Shown here piece after piece: positions 24,726 through 33,222 of a stretch of 64,000 nucleotides of DNA. Both the position numbers and the translations under genes were made by a program. Position 1 is the stretch's first letter; each line of letters starts with the position of its first letter. The notes beneath the pieces were generated by a model that worked only from the letters and a program-made list of their open reading frames with translations, was not told where the DNA came from and ran no database searches. Location: positions 89,379-153,378 of the forward strand of contig CAKZRR010000021.1 of the NCBI GenBank assembly GCA_937146805.1, written 5' to 3'. Source of the DNA: an uncultured Owenweeksia sp. (GTDB lineage Bacteria > Bacteroidota > Bacteroidia > Flavobacteriales > Schleiferiaceae).

Positions 24726-26573
24726 CTATTGGTTAATCCAACTTTTTCGCAATTTTAACTGGGCATCACTTACGTTGGACATAGGCACCAATCTATGCGA
24801 ATCGCTAAAGGTTACCATACGCGCTTTGGCTTTCAAATCTATTTCTTTAAAACCATCCCCCTTAGGTCTGGCTACGCGTACCACTACTTTATCGCCCACA
24901 TTAGTGGTATTTACATAATTGGTAATTACTTCGTTAATGGTCATTAAATCAATCGGCTCGCCATTAAACTCTACAATTTCATCACCCTCTTTCCAGCCTA
25001 GTTCTTCCCCAAAAGAATCGTCTTCGCCTAGGCTTTCAATTCTAATACGACTGGTTTCAAAATTATAACCCAAGGCGGCATCTCCAAAGGATACTTCCTG
25101 CGATTCGAAAATAGGATCGTACTGAATACCTACTGTTTCAAATAGTTCCTTTAAGGGAAAAGGTTCGGCTCCCTCGTAATGGCGGGCAAAAAATTCGCGC
25201 ATTTCGGGGTATGTTTTTTCGGTGATAATATCAAACAAATCAGCATCCACAAAAAAGGTGTCAACTCCATACGATTCGCCCAGCTCGGTTAATAAATCTA
25301 CCAAACCGTAACTTCCGTTAGAGAGGTTGAGCAGTTTTAAATCCAAGGCTAATCCTGATAAGGCGCCCTTTTTATAAAAGTTGTGGTATTCATCTTTGTA
25401 AAAACTTAAGGTGTATTTACTGGCTTGCGTTAAAGGCACATTTTGGTTAAAGCCATCATTAGAATGCATGTTTTCGGTAAGCACTTCTAAATACTTACTT
25501 AGGGGATAAATGCCGTCTCTAATTTGCACCAAGTGCGAGTTGTATTCCGTAATTCCCTCGTACAACCATAAATGCTCCGACATTTCGGGATTAATAAAAT
25601 CGAAATTCGCAATCATTTGCGAGTGAATATTCAAAGGGGTTACAATGTGAAAAAACTCATGCGAAGTAATATCACGCACGCCATCGTAAAACTCGTCTCC
25701 ATCAAACTCGGGCATATACAACACCGTAGAGGTGTGATGCTCTAAAGCACCGTAGCTACTGCCCACCAAATCTAAAGGCACACAGTAAATAAGCACGGCA
25801 TATTTTTCTACAGGTAGGGTTCCTCCCAAATGGGTAGAAGCAGCATTTAGCACAGCCGCAATTCGATCCATGCAGTTTTTGGCATTTACCTTTTTGCTTG
25901 GGCTGTACACCGAAACCAATATTTCGGCACCACCAACATGATGGGTAGCCGTATCCGGCTCGCAATACATTATCGGACTATCGTGCAACTCAAAATAATT
26001 ACTGGCTGTAAAAAAATCGCTGGTATCACCAGCTATTACAGGCAAAGCAGTACTGGCGTAAAAACCCTTGGGCTTACTAATTTCTAAGTGAAAAGGTTTG
26101 TCTCTTAAGGTATTGATATAACCAATTACCCCAAAGTTGTTCAGCACAAAAACATCCGAATCAAAGCCTGTACCTGCTGGTTCAAAAATTCCGGTTGGTC
26201 TCGAAAAATCAAAAGTATCATCTACCTTATAACTTATTTTATAAATCTTTTTGGCGTTGTAAATAGCCCACCTATTGCTGTCTAATCGGCTTACAGCTAA
26301 GGCTTCGCCCTTAAAATCTACCACTTTAAATTCGCTTACAAAGCGGCCGTAGTCATGTACATCATAAGTGCCGGGTACAATCCGCGGCATATGAAACTCC
26401 ACCGTATCCTTATCGCCAATTGGCGGAACAATTTCAACTTGAAGTTGATCGTTTTGGAGCTGATTTAAATTGATGTATACCTGGTAGTTTTCAGGAACTT
26501 GATAAGGATCAAAAGAGGCATTAGCCGAAAGGCTTAACAAGGCCAATAAAACGACAACAAATTTTTGGTGCAT
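24726..26573 (-). CDS. M61 family metallopeptidase with PDZ domain
   Basis: 615 residues with a signal peptide (LLALLSLSANASF). The N-terminal M61 domain (QVYINLNQLQNDQLQVEIVPP, EFHMPRIVPGTYDVHDYGRF) precedes the catalytic zinc site HEFFH at about residue 303, with the third ligand in LWLYEGITEY. A C-terminal PDZ domain (about 505-590) has DSFGEELGWKEGDEIVEFNG. It resembles glycyl aminopeptidase-type M61 enzymes: a periplasmic or surface protease that trims peptides. It sits 11 bases after the ABC permease gene, so probably in the same operon. Confidence 0.92.
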   Translation of the reverse strand: MHQKFVVVLLALLSLSANASFDPYQVPENYQVYINLNQLQNDQLQVEIVPPIGDKDTVEFHMPRIVPGTYDVHDYGRFVSEFKVVDFKGEALAVSRLDSNRWAIYNAKKIYKISYKVDDTFDFSRPTGIFEPAGTGFDSDVFVLNNFGVIGYINTLRDKPFHLEISKPKGFYASTALPVIAGDTSDFFTASNYFELHDSPIMYCEPDTATHHVGGAEILVSVYSPSKKVNAKNCMDRIAAVLNAASTHLGGTLPVEKYAVLIYCVPLDLVGSSYGALEHHTSTVLYMPEFDGDEFYDGVRDITSHEFFHIVTPLNIHSQMIANFDFINPEMSEHLWLYEGITEYNSHLVQIRDGIYPLSKYLEVLTENMHSNDGFNQNVPLTQASKYTLSFYKDEYHNFYKKGALSGLALDLKLLNLSNGSYGLVDLLTELGESYGVDTFFVDADLFDIITEKTYPEMREFFARHYEGAEPFPLKELFETVGIQYDPIFESQEVSFGDAALGYNFETSRIRIESLGEDDSFGEELGWKEGDEIVEFNGEPIDLMTINEVITNYVNTTNVGDKVVVRVARPKGDGFKEIDLKAKARMVTFSDSHRLVPMSNVSDAQLKLRKSWINQ

Positions 26574-26584
26574 GTGTTTGTTTA

Positions 26585-28996
26585 TTATTCGTACTTAAGG
26601 GTATCCACTGGCTTATTACGCGCCACTTTTAGCGAATGGTAACTAATAATTAAATAAGCCAGTAGCGCGGCAACCAAAGCCGAAAACGCAAAAATTAGCG
26701 GATTAAGGGACGCGGAAAACGCAAAACCCGAAAGCCAAGCTTTAATTAAAAGGTAAGCCAATGGAAGTGCCAAAAGTATGGAAAGGACGATAAGCGTAAA
26801 CATTTCTTTAAAAATAAGATTCACCATTTGAAACACATCCGCTCCTAGTACTTTTCGGATGCCAATTTCGCGGGTGCGCAAACCGGTTGTAAAGGAGGCC
26901 AAGCCGGTAAGTCCTAAAAAGGAAATAAAAATAGCCATGTAGGTAAGGTACAGTATTAACTGGCTTTGGCGTTGTTCTTCTTGATACAAATTGGCGAGTG
27001 TTTTGTTTAAAAATGAAAATTGAAAAGAGTTTTCGGGGTTGTGTTTAGCCCATACTTTCTCGATAGAGACCAATGCCTTTTTTAAATGTTCGCTATCTAC
27101 TCTAATATGAAAAGTTCCGAGTTGATTATCTTTTAAAAACAGTACGGTTGGTTTTATAGATTCGTGCAGCGAATGAGCATTAAAATTAGCCACTACACCC
27201 ACTACTGTTCCGTAAAACATCTCTTCGCCCGATTCATCAAAACCCCAACGTATGCGCTTGCCTATAGGCTGTTCCCAACCTTGCTCTTCTACCATTTTTT
27301 GATTTACCAATACCGCTTTTTCTTCCGATAGATTGTCTTTTCGTTTGAAGTCTCGGCCCTCCACCACTTCCATCTCCATGGTGGTACAATAGCCCAAACT
27401 CACCTGCATATTGTCAATTACTTTTTGCTCAAAAAGTCCACCTACCTCACTTTCGAGGCTAAATACTGAACGCCCCAAACCCCTTCCTGGCACCGAAAAA
27501 GAAGTACTCGAAGCCATTACGTATGGTGAATTTGCCAGCTGCTCCTGAATTTTAGGAATTCGTGATGCCGTAACCGAATCTTCTACCGAGACCAATAGAA
27601 TATCCTCTTTATTAAAACCTAAATCCTTGTTGCTTACATAATTCATTTGGCGATACATACCCAAAGCGGTAATCACCACCGCCACCGAAATACAAAACTG
27701 AAATCCTACCAAAATCCTGCGCATTCGCACACTTCGCTTTCCTAATTGATAACCACCACGTATAGCTGATAAACCTGGAACTTTACTCAAGCTAAAAGCG
27801 GGATACCATGCGCTTAAAACACTAACCGAACTGGTGAGCAACAATGCTACACCTGCTAAAAGGCCGGTATTAATATGACTCAACGAAAGATCTTTTTGCA
27901 ATACCTCGTTAAAGGGCGTAAGCTCTAAAACCAGTTCTACCAGTACAAAGGCCATAAACAACGAAGCAAAACTTAAAAGAAAGGATTCCAAAAAGACCAG
28001 CCATCTAATCTCCGCTTTATTTGCCCCCAATACTTTACGTAAACCCGCTTCCTTTACCCGTTTCATACCTCTGGCAGTGGCCATGTTTACAAAGTTTATC
28101 CCTGCCAAAATCAATACAATAAGACTAATGGCGGCAAAGGCATAGAGATAGGATTTATCACCCCCTTTGCGATCGTATTGCAAGGACCTACCAAAATGAA
28201 TTTCGCTGAGTTCGCTTAACTGAATTTGAAAATGGCCACCAAAACTTTCACCCATAGGCCTCATATATTTATCATAAAAACCAGGGAAATCGGCAACAAG
28301 TCGATCGGCTTGATCAGAGCTGGGCAGCTTTAAAAAGGTAAAAACATTTACCTGCCATAAGCTGTTGAGCTGTTCTTGCAAATCCAACGTATCATTAAAA
28401 GCACTTAATACGGCATCAAATTTATGATGCGAATTGGACGGCCAATTGGCAATTAAACCAGTAACGGTATAGGTATGATTGCTTGTGCTAACTTGTTTAC
28501 CTACTGGGTTTGTCTCTCCAAAATAGCGCTGTGCAAAATGCTGGGTAACCACTAAACTTTGCGGTTCTTTTAAACAGGTTTTCCGGTCTCCTTTCAGCAT
28601 CGGAATTTCAAAAACCTCAAAAAAGTTGTTATCTGCAATGGCAATATCCTCTTCGTAATGGCTTTTGTTTTTACTCTTAAACCGAACATTTACATCAATA
28701 TGATACAAACGGGTATAGTCATCAATATAATCATACTCTTTAGCTAGCAAAGGCGCCAAGGCCCTACTACTACCAGCAAACTGCTCAATCTCGTTGTTTA
28801 TTTTAAACTCGCCTTCTACCCTATAAATCGTTTCGTGGTTGGGTACATGTTTATCAAAGCCAAACTCGGAATTGAGGTATAAAAATATGATGAGACTAAC
28901 GCTCAAGCCCAGGGCCAAGCCCACTATGTTTAACAGCGAATAGGTTTTGTTTTTAAGCAATGCCCTAAAGGCAAATTTTAGACGGGCTCTAAACAT
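26585..28996 (-). CDS. ABC transporter permease (MacB/FtsX type, duplicated)
   Basis: 803 residues with the Bacteroidota layout: TM helix near residues 20-40 (YSLLNIVGLALGLSVSLIIF), a large periplasmic MacB_PCD domain, three FtsX TM helices near 285-410 (IVLILAGINFVNMATARGMKRVKEAGLRKV), then a repeat of helix (about 430), periplasmic domain and three helices at the C-terminus (TGLRTREIGIRKVLGA). The RKVLGA coupling motif occurs twice. It partners the ATPase encoded immediately upstream, overlapping by 8 bases. It may be a mechanotransmission-type transporter; the substrate is unknown. Confidence 0.93.
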   Translation of the reverse strand: MFRARLKFAFRALLKNKTYSLLNIVGLALGLSVSLIIFLYLNSEFGFDKHVPNHETIYRVEGEFKINNEIEQFAGSSRALAPLLAKEYDYIDDYTRLYHIDVNVRFKSKNKSHYEEDIAIADNNFFEVFEIPMLKGDRKTCLKEPQSLVVTQHFAQRYFGETNPVGKQVSTSNHTYTVTGLIANWPSNSHHKFDAVLSAFNDTLDLQEQLNSLWQVNVFTFLKLPSSDQADRLVADFPGFYDKYMRPMGESFGGHFQIQLSELSEIHFGRSLQYDRKGGDKSYLYAFAAISLIVLILAGINFVNMATARGMKRVKEAGLRKVLGANKAEIRWLVFLESFLLSFASLFMAFVLVELVLELTPFNEVLQKDLSLSHINTGLLAGVALLLTSSVSVLSAWYPAFSLSKVPGLSAIRGGYQLGKRSVRMRRILVGFQFCISVAVVITALGMYRQMNYVSNKDLGFNKEDILLVSVEDSVTASRIPKIQEQLANSPYVMASSTSFSVPGRGLGRSVFSLESEVGGLFEQKVIDNMQVSLGYCTTMEMEVVEGRDFKRKDNLSEEKAVLVNQKMVEEQGWEQPIGKRIRWGFDESGEEMFYGTVVGVVANFNAHSLHESIKPTVLFLKDNQLGTFHIRVDSEHLKKALVSIEKVWAKHNPENSFQFSFLNKTLANLYQEEQRQSQLILYLTYMAIFISFLGLTGLASFTTGLRTREIGIRKVLGADVFQMVNLIFKEMFTLIVLSILLALPLAYLLIKAWLSGFAFSASLNPLIFAFSALVAALLAYLIISYHSLKVARNKPVDTLKYE

Positions 28997-29672
28997 GTAA
29001 AAACGATTTCTCTGAAACCAAATGCCCGTCCATTAACTTTACCAAACGGCTGCTGTAAGCCGCATCGCTAATGCTATGGGTAACCATTATTATGGTGGTA
29101 CCCGATTCATTTAAGGCCGTTAACATTTCCATAATTTCCGATCCCTGCTCCGAATCTAAATTGCCCGTGGGTTCATCTGCCAAAATAAGGCGGGGTTTGG
29201 CTACAATAGCTCTTCCAATAGCCACTTTTTGCTGTTGCCCACCTGAAAGTTGATACGGAAAATGACCACTGCGATGCCCCAATGAAATCCGCTCTAAAAT
29301 TTCAGTTACTCTTAGCTTTCGCTCAGATGATTTTACCCCTAAATAGATCAAGGGCAGCTCAATGTTTTCATACACCGTAAGCTCATCCAACAAATTAAAG
29401 TTTTGAAAAACAAAACCAATATTATCTTTCCGTATTTTCTCCGATTCGCGCTCCGCCAACTCCTTTACCTCCTTGCTATCAAATATATAGAGACCTCTGT
29501 TGAAGTTATCTAACAAGCCTATAATGTTTAATAAAGTAGTTTTCCCGCAACCCGAAGGGCCCATAATAGATACAAATTCTCCTTCTTCCACCTGCAGGCT
29601 AATTTCCTTTAGCGCATGGGTTTCTACCGTGTCTGATTTGTAGATTTTAGAAAGGTGGTGAAGCTGAATCAT
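28989..29672 (-). CDS. ABC transporter ATP-binding protein (MacB/LolD type)
   Basis: 227 residues. Walker [10 protein letters not shown] at about 39-47, signature [14 protein letters not shown], Walker [15 protein letters not shown]-loop TIIMVTHS. It powers the FtsX-type permease whose gene overlaps its 3' end. It heads a five-gene minus-strand run (ATPase, permease, M61 peptidase, two rhodaneses). Its leader contains a palindrome close to the start codon and a wider inverted repeat. Confidence 0.96.
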   Translation of the reverse strand: MIQLHHLSKIYKSDTVETHALKEISLQVEEGEFVSIMGPSGCGKTTLLNIIGLLDNFNRGLYIFDSKEVKELAERESEKIRKDNIGFVFQNFNLLDELTVYENIELPLIYLGVKSSERKLRVTEILERISLGHRSGHFPYQLSGGQQQKVAIGRAIVAKPRLILADEPTGNLDSEQGSEIMEMLTALNESGTTIIMVTHSISDAAYSSRLVKLMDGHLVSEKSFLHV

Positions 29673-29685
29673 AGGCTTTATTTAG

Positions 29686-29701
29686 TCCCGCTATAGCGGG
29701 A
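29686..29701 (-). promoter_or_regulatory. palindrome in the leader of the ABC operon
   Basis: TCCCGCTATAGCGGGA is a perfect 16-bp palindrome ending 13 bases before the ATPase start codon on the minus strand. It could be a protein-binding site or fold near the ribosome entry region. Confidence 0.35.
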
Positions 29702-29726
29702 TTTAATGAAGGAGATGGGTAAAGTA

Positions 29727-29797
29727 AAACCCTCGACCAATTTAACGTTTAACACAAATTTTACCAATTGGAAAATAAGATAGGAGGTCGAGGGTTT
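29727..29797. repeat. long-range inverted repeat upstream of the ABC operon
   Basis: Perfect 12-bp arms AAACCCTCGACC (29727-29738) and GGTCGAGGGTTT (29786-29797) flank a 47-base spacer that itself contains CCAATT and AATTGG. The minus-strand transcript of this region could form an extended stem. Its role is unknown; possibilities are a leader structure or a terminator of the 118-aa gene upstream. Confidence 0.45.
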
Positions 29798-29968
29798 AAA
29801 CTGCTATGAAGAGCTATTTTAAATATTATAAAAAATTTCGGAAAAGGTGTTGGAGGACAACCGATTAACCCTAAAATTCTGCTACTTGAACTTGAAATTA
29901 AACAACCAATTTTTTTCCAACGATAAAAGAACTTCGCTAATTCACAGCTTATCCGAAATTTTTATGCT

Positions 29969-30325
29969 TTAGTATTGTACGTATCGCAACTGCAAATAGT
30001 GCTTTACATGATGCAATTTCGGGTCTACCGAAAGGTTTTCGTTGCGCATCATCCAGGCTATGTATTGGGCAATTTCTTCATCCTGCCCTTCTACACTCTC
30101 CACAATTACATTTCCGTTTCCATCAATCCAAAATACCACCTCAACAAATTGTTGCACCTGGTTGTTGTTTTTTTGGAGCGGCACGTTCCAATGAGAATAC
30201 AGCTGAAATTGAGGTGTATCACAACTTGTTTCGCCACTGGGGGTGTTGCCCTTAGCCAAGGCTAAGTTGCTAAACACCAGTACCAGCAGGAAAAACAAAG
30301 CAGATATCACTTTCATGAATCTCAT
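29969..30325 (-). CDS. small secreted protein, candidate sigma-54 target
   Basis: 118 residues (115 from the second ATG). Signal peptide (VISALFFLLVLVFSNLALAK), then a compact domain with QQFVEVVFWIDGNGNVIVES, NENLSVDPKLHHVKHYLQLR. The beta-turn-beta pattern is reminiscent of TonB C-terminal-like folds, but this is only a resemblance. It lies between the ABC operon and the divergent sigma-54 activator gene. A GG-N10-GC element is correctly placed about 20 bases upstream of its expected 5' UTR. Inference: it is regulated by the neighbouring activator. Confidence 0.7.
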   Translation of the reverse strand: MRFMKVISALFFLLVLVFSNLALAKGNTPSGETSCDTPQFQLYSHWNVPLQKNNNQVQQFVEVVFWIDGNGNVIVESVEGQDEEIAQYIAWMMRNENLSVDPKLHHVKHYLQLRYVQY

Positions 30326-30355
30326 TTTTACGTTTTAGTTTTCGTACCATACCCT

Positions 30356-30372
30356 TAGCGAAGCACATGCCT
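30356..30372 (-). promoter_or_regulatory. sigma-54-like (-24/-12) promoter of the 118-aa gene
   Basis: The minus strand reads AGGCATGTGCTTCGCTA, carrying the GG-N10-GC core of the sigma-54 consensus TGGCAC-N5-TTGCW. Most consensus positions match, with T-to-A, C-to-T and T-to-C differences. The predicted start of transcription is near 30346, about 20 bases before the ATG at 30325. A sigma-54 activator is encoded 110 bases away in the other direction. Confidence 0.45.
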
Positions 30373-30426
30373 AAATGCTAAGTGCTTATTAATAAGTAGC
30401 TTATATTTTTACGAAAACAATTTAGT

Positions 30427-30462
30427 GTTCGATATTGAACAGTATCTTGTACGAAATCGAAC
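30427..30462. promoter_or_regulatory. GTTC/GAAC palindrome cluster, candidate activator binding site
   Basis: GTTCGATATTGAAC (30427-30440) is a 14-bp palindrome with one G.T pair off perfect symmetry. ATCGAAC (30456-30462) repeats the half-site in inverted orientation relative to GTTCGAT. It lies about 80-115 bp upstream of the predicted sigma-54 start at 30346, the usual range for enhancer sites of NtrC-type activators. It also lies just upstream of the activator gene's own promoter, so autoregulation is possible. Confidence 0.4.
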
Positions 30463-30470
30463 AGCCCTTA

Positions 30471-30478
30471 TACTTTTG
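30471..30478 (+). promoter_or_regulatory. -7 box (TAnnTTTG) of the sigma-54 activator gene
   Basis: TACTTTTG, an exact match, 5 bases before the GTG start codon at 30484. Confidence 0.5.
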
Positions 30479-30483
30479 GCACC

Positions 30484-31845
30484 GTGGAAAAGAGTTACAG
30501 CTTACTAATTGTAGATGATGATGACGATGTGCTTACCAGCGCACGGCTACTTTTAAAGCAACATTATAAAAAGGTAGAAACAACCAATAACCCGCAAGAA
30601 ATTAACGGAATGCTAACCAAGTTGCAACCCGATTTAATTTTGCTGGATATGAATTTTAGGCGCGGGTTAAACGATGGCCGAGAAGGAATTTATTGGCTGG
30701 AGCACATTAAAGAAGTAAGCCCCGAAACGCAGGTAATACTAATGACGGCTTACGGAGAAGTAGAAACTGCCGTACAATCCATAAAAAAGGGAGCCTTTGA
30801 TTTTATCCTAAAACCTTGGACCAACGAAAAACTTTTGAGCAACATAGCCTCCGCTTTAAAATATGCACGGGAGCTTAAAAAGGTAGAACAGCTGGAGCAA
30901 ACCAAAATTACGCTGGAAGAAAATATTGGTTTAAAGCATGAGGACTTCGTAAGCAGATCGCCCTCTATGACCAGCCTTATGAAAACCATAGATAAAGTAG
31001 CGGCCACCGATGCCAATATTTTACTATTAGGCGAAAATGGAACTGGGAAAAGCGTGCTGGCCATGGCCATTCATCGTGCTTCTTTGCGGCATAAAAACCC
31101 TTTTATTACAGTAGATTTAGGGGCGGTAAGCCACTCCCTTTTTGAAAGCGAATTGTTTGGACATGCCAAAGGCGCCTTTACTGATGCCCATAATGACAAG
31201 GCTGGCCGCTTTGAAACAGCCGAAGGCGGCAGCCTATTTTTAGATGAAATAGGGAACCTTAGCCCCGAGCTGCAATCGAAGTTGCTTACCGTAATTCAAA
31301 ATAGACACGTTACCCGTTTGGGAGAAAACAGGCAACGACAAATAGATGTACGCTTGGTTTGTGCTACCAATATGCCTATTCACCAAATGGTACATGAAAA
31401 CAAATTTAGACAAGATTTACTCTATCGTATTAATACTGTGGAATTGGTAATACCTCCGTTACGCCATCGCAAGGAAGATATTCCTGTATTAAGTCAACGC
31501 TTTTTAGAGAGCTTTGCGCGTAAGTACCAAAAAGGAGCTTTACAATTTAGCGCGCGTGCTATGGATCAATTGTGCCATTATGCTTGGCCCGGAAACATTA
31601 GAGAGCTGGAGCATTGTGTAGAACGTGCCGTTATTTTATCGGATAGCCAGCAAATTGATAATTTGGGTTTGCACGGACAAAATCATCCGCAATTAGAGCC
31701 CGATGGTTACAATTTAGAGGAAATGGAGAAACACCTTATTTGCAAAGCCTTGGAAAAATACGAGAGCAATATTTCACGAGCCGCTAAAGAGCTAGGTATT
31801 ACTCGTGCGGCCTTATACAGACGAATGGAAAAGCATGGCCTCTAA
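30484..31845 (+). CDS. sigma-54-dependent response regulator, NtrC family (GAFTDA variant)
   Basis: 453 residues, GTG start. A receiver domain has the acidic patch DDDDD at 11-15 and phospho-acceptor D55 (LILLDMNFRRG, with a longer loop than usual) and K in ILKPWT. A central AAA+ domain has Walker A GENGTGKS, the loop GAFTDA (canonical GAFTGA) and Walker B GGSLFLDEIGN. A C-terminal Fis-type HTH has ISRAAKELGITRAALYRRME. It activates sigma-54 RNA polymerase after phosphorylation by the kinase encoded immediately downstream (11-base overlap). Likely targets are the divergent 118-aa gene and perhaps the ABC operon. The GAFTDA loop recurs in related Bacteroidota regulators in my recollection, so it may not be inactivating. 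Confidence 0.94.
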   Translation: MEKSYSLLIVDDDDDVLTSARLLLKQHYKKVETTNNPQEINGMLTKLQPDLILLDMNFRRGLNDGREGIYWLEHIKEVSPETQVILMTAYGEVETAVQSIKKGAFDFILKPWTNEKLLSNIASALKYARELKKVEQLEQTKITLEENIGLKHEDFVSRSPSMTSLMKTIDKVAATDANILLLGENGTGKSVLAMAIHRASLRHKNPFITVDLGAVSHSLFESELFGHAKGAFTDAHNDKAGRFETAEGGSLFLDEIGNLSPELQSKLLTVIQNRHVTRLGENRQRQIDVRLVCATNMPIHQMVHENKFRQDLLYRINTVELVIPPLRHRKEDIPVLSQRFLESFARKYQKGALQFSARAMDQLCHYAWPGNIRELEHCVERAVILSDSQQIDNLGLHGQNHPQLEPDGYNLEEMEKHLICKALEKYESNISRAAKELGITRAALYRRMEKHGL

Positions 31846-33190
31846 AAAATTCTCCTTCCGTATTGGCCTTAGAGTAGGGCTGCTGGTAAGCACTATTTTT
31901 TTGTTTGCCTGGTTTTGGTACAATTACCAATTACTATTTATACATGTGTTTTTGGCGCTGGTAATTGCTGGGCAAACAGCCGAATTAATTTATTATACCA
32001 ATCGGGTAAACCGAGAACTGCGCAAGTTTTTAGAAGCCATTCGCTATGGCGATTACTCGGTGAGTTTTGGGGGCCACTTAGGTGGAAGCTTTAAGGAACT
32101 AAGCGAAAACTTTAGTGCCGTAATAGAGCTGGTAAAAAACTCGAAAGCCGAAAGAGAAAGCCATGCAGAACTATTAAAACTTACCATCGAAAACTTACGA
32201 TTGGGTGTTATACTGGTAGATACACACGGTACCTTAATGCAAGTAAACCCGGCTGCCCGAGATTTGTTAGACATTCCTCATTTTCATACTTGGAATATGT
32301 TGGGTAAAAAGAAACCCAGCTTTGTAAAGCAAATAGGTGATTTAAAAAGCGAAGGCAGGCGTTTGCTCGAAATAAATACCAGCACCGGTTTGCGCGAGTT
32401 TTATTTAGATGTAACCTCCATTTCTTTATTGGGTTCGCAATACCAACTCATCTCCTTTTCTGATTTAAAAAATGAAATAGAAAAAAAAGAAATTGACGCT
32501 TGGCATCGGCTAATCCGTATTTTAGCGCACGAAGTGATGAACTCCGTAACACCCGTTACCTCTTTATCTGAAACCATTAAAAATATTTTGACGGATGAAA
32601 AAGGGAACGCCTTAGCAGGAGAAGAACTGGACCCCGAAAAAATAGGAGACATTATTTTGGCCCTCAATACCATTATTAAACGCAGCCACGGTATGCTCAA
32701 TTTTGTAGATGAGTACCGCAAACTTACGCAGCTACCTGCCCCTAGGCTTAGTCCGCTAAATGTAAACGAACTAATGAGCCATGCTTGTAAACTTATGGAA
32801 GCCGAAGCAGCCACTTTTAGCATAGAGCTGAGTTCTAAAGCTGCTCCTAAAAACTTAGCCATTAATGCCGATCAAAAAATGATTGAGCAAGTACTTATCA
32901 ATCTTATAGGTAATGCTATTCACGCTTTAGCGGAAAAGGAAAATGGACAAATACATTTATCCACCAGCCTAAACGATCACGAAATTGTATTGCATATAAC
33001 CGATAATGGACACGGTATAAGCAAGGATATTTTGCCTTCTATTTTTATCCCCTTCTTTTCTACCCGCAAAAATGGAAGCGGCATTGGCCTCACACTTTCT
33101 AAAAACATAATGCAATTGCATAAGGGCAACATTACCGTACAAAGTGCAGAAGGAGAAGGAACTGAATTTAGATTGAGTTTTGGGATTTAA
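31835..33190 (+). CDS. NtrB-like membrane sensor histidine kinase
   Basis: 451 residues from the ATG at 31835, which overlaps the activator stop by 11 bases; an upstream TTG in the same frame would lie inside the activator's HTH codons. Two N-terminal TM helices (VGLLVSTIFLFAWFW, LLFIHVFLALVIAG), a short HAMP-like linker, a PAS domain (about 118-220), H-box IRILAHEVMNSVTPVTSL, N-box LINLIGNAIHAL and G-box FSTRKNGSGIGLTLSKNI. The almost complete lack of a periplasmic loop suggests it senses something in the membrane or cytoplasm. It phosphorylates the adjacent NtrC-type regulator. Confidence 0.93.
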   Translation: MASKKFSFRIGLRVGLLVSTIFLFAWFWYNYQLLFIHVFLALVIAGQTAELIYYTNRVNRELRKFLEAIRYGDYSVSFGGHLGGSFKELSENFSAVIELVKNSKAERESHAELLKLTIENLRLGVILVDTHGTLMQVNPAARDLLDIPHFHTWNMLGKKKPSFVKQIGDLKSEGRRLLEINTSTGLREFYLDVTSISLLGSQYQLISFSDLKNEIEKKEIDAWHRLIRILAHEVMNSVTPVTSLSETIKNILTDEKGNALAGEELDPEKIGDIILALNTIIKRSHGMLNFVDEYRKLTQLPAPRLSPLNVNELMSHACKLMEAEAATFSIELSSKAAPKNLAINADQKMIEQVLINLIGNAIHALAEKENGQIHLSTSLNDHEIVLHITDNGHGISKDILPSIFIPFFSTRKNGSGIGLTLSKNIMQLHKGNITVQSAEGEGTEFRLSFGI

Positions 33191-33210
33191 TCCAAACCAA
33201 TGTTTCGCCC

Positions 33211-33218
33211 TACCTTTG
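33211..33218 (+). promoter_or_regulatory. -7 box (TAnnTTTG) of rlmN
   Basis: TACCTTTG, exact match, 4 bases before the rlmN ATG. The expected transcript would be leaderless or nearly so. Confidence 0.55.
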
Positions 33219-33222
33219 CCAA

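Noticed and set aside
29673..29968. Sigma-54 promoter for the ABC ATPase gene
   Set aside because: No GG-N10-GC element was found on the minus strand in this interval; a TTGG...TTGGTTG stretch near 29905 does not fit the spacing and GC core.
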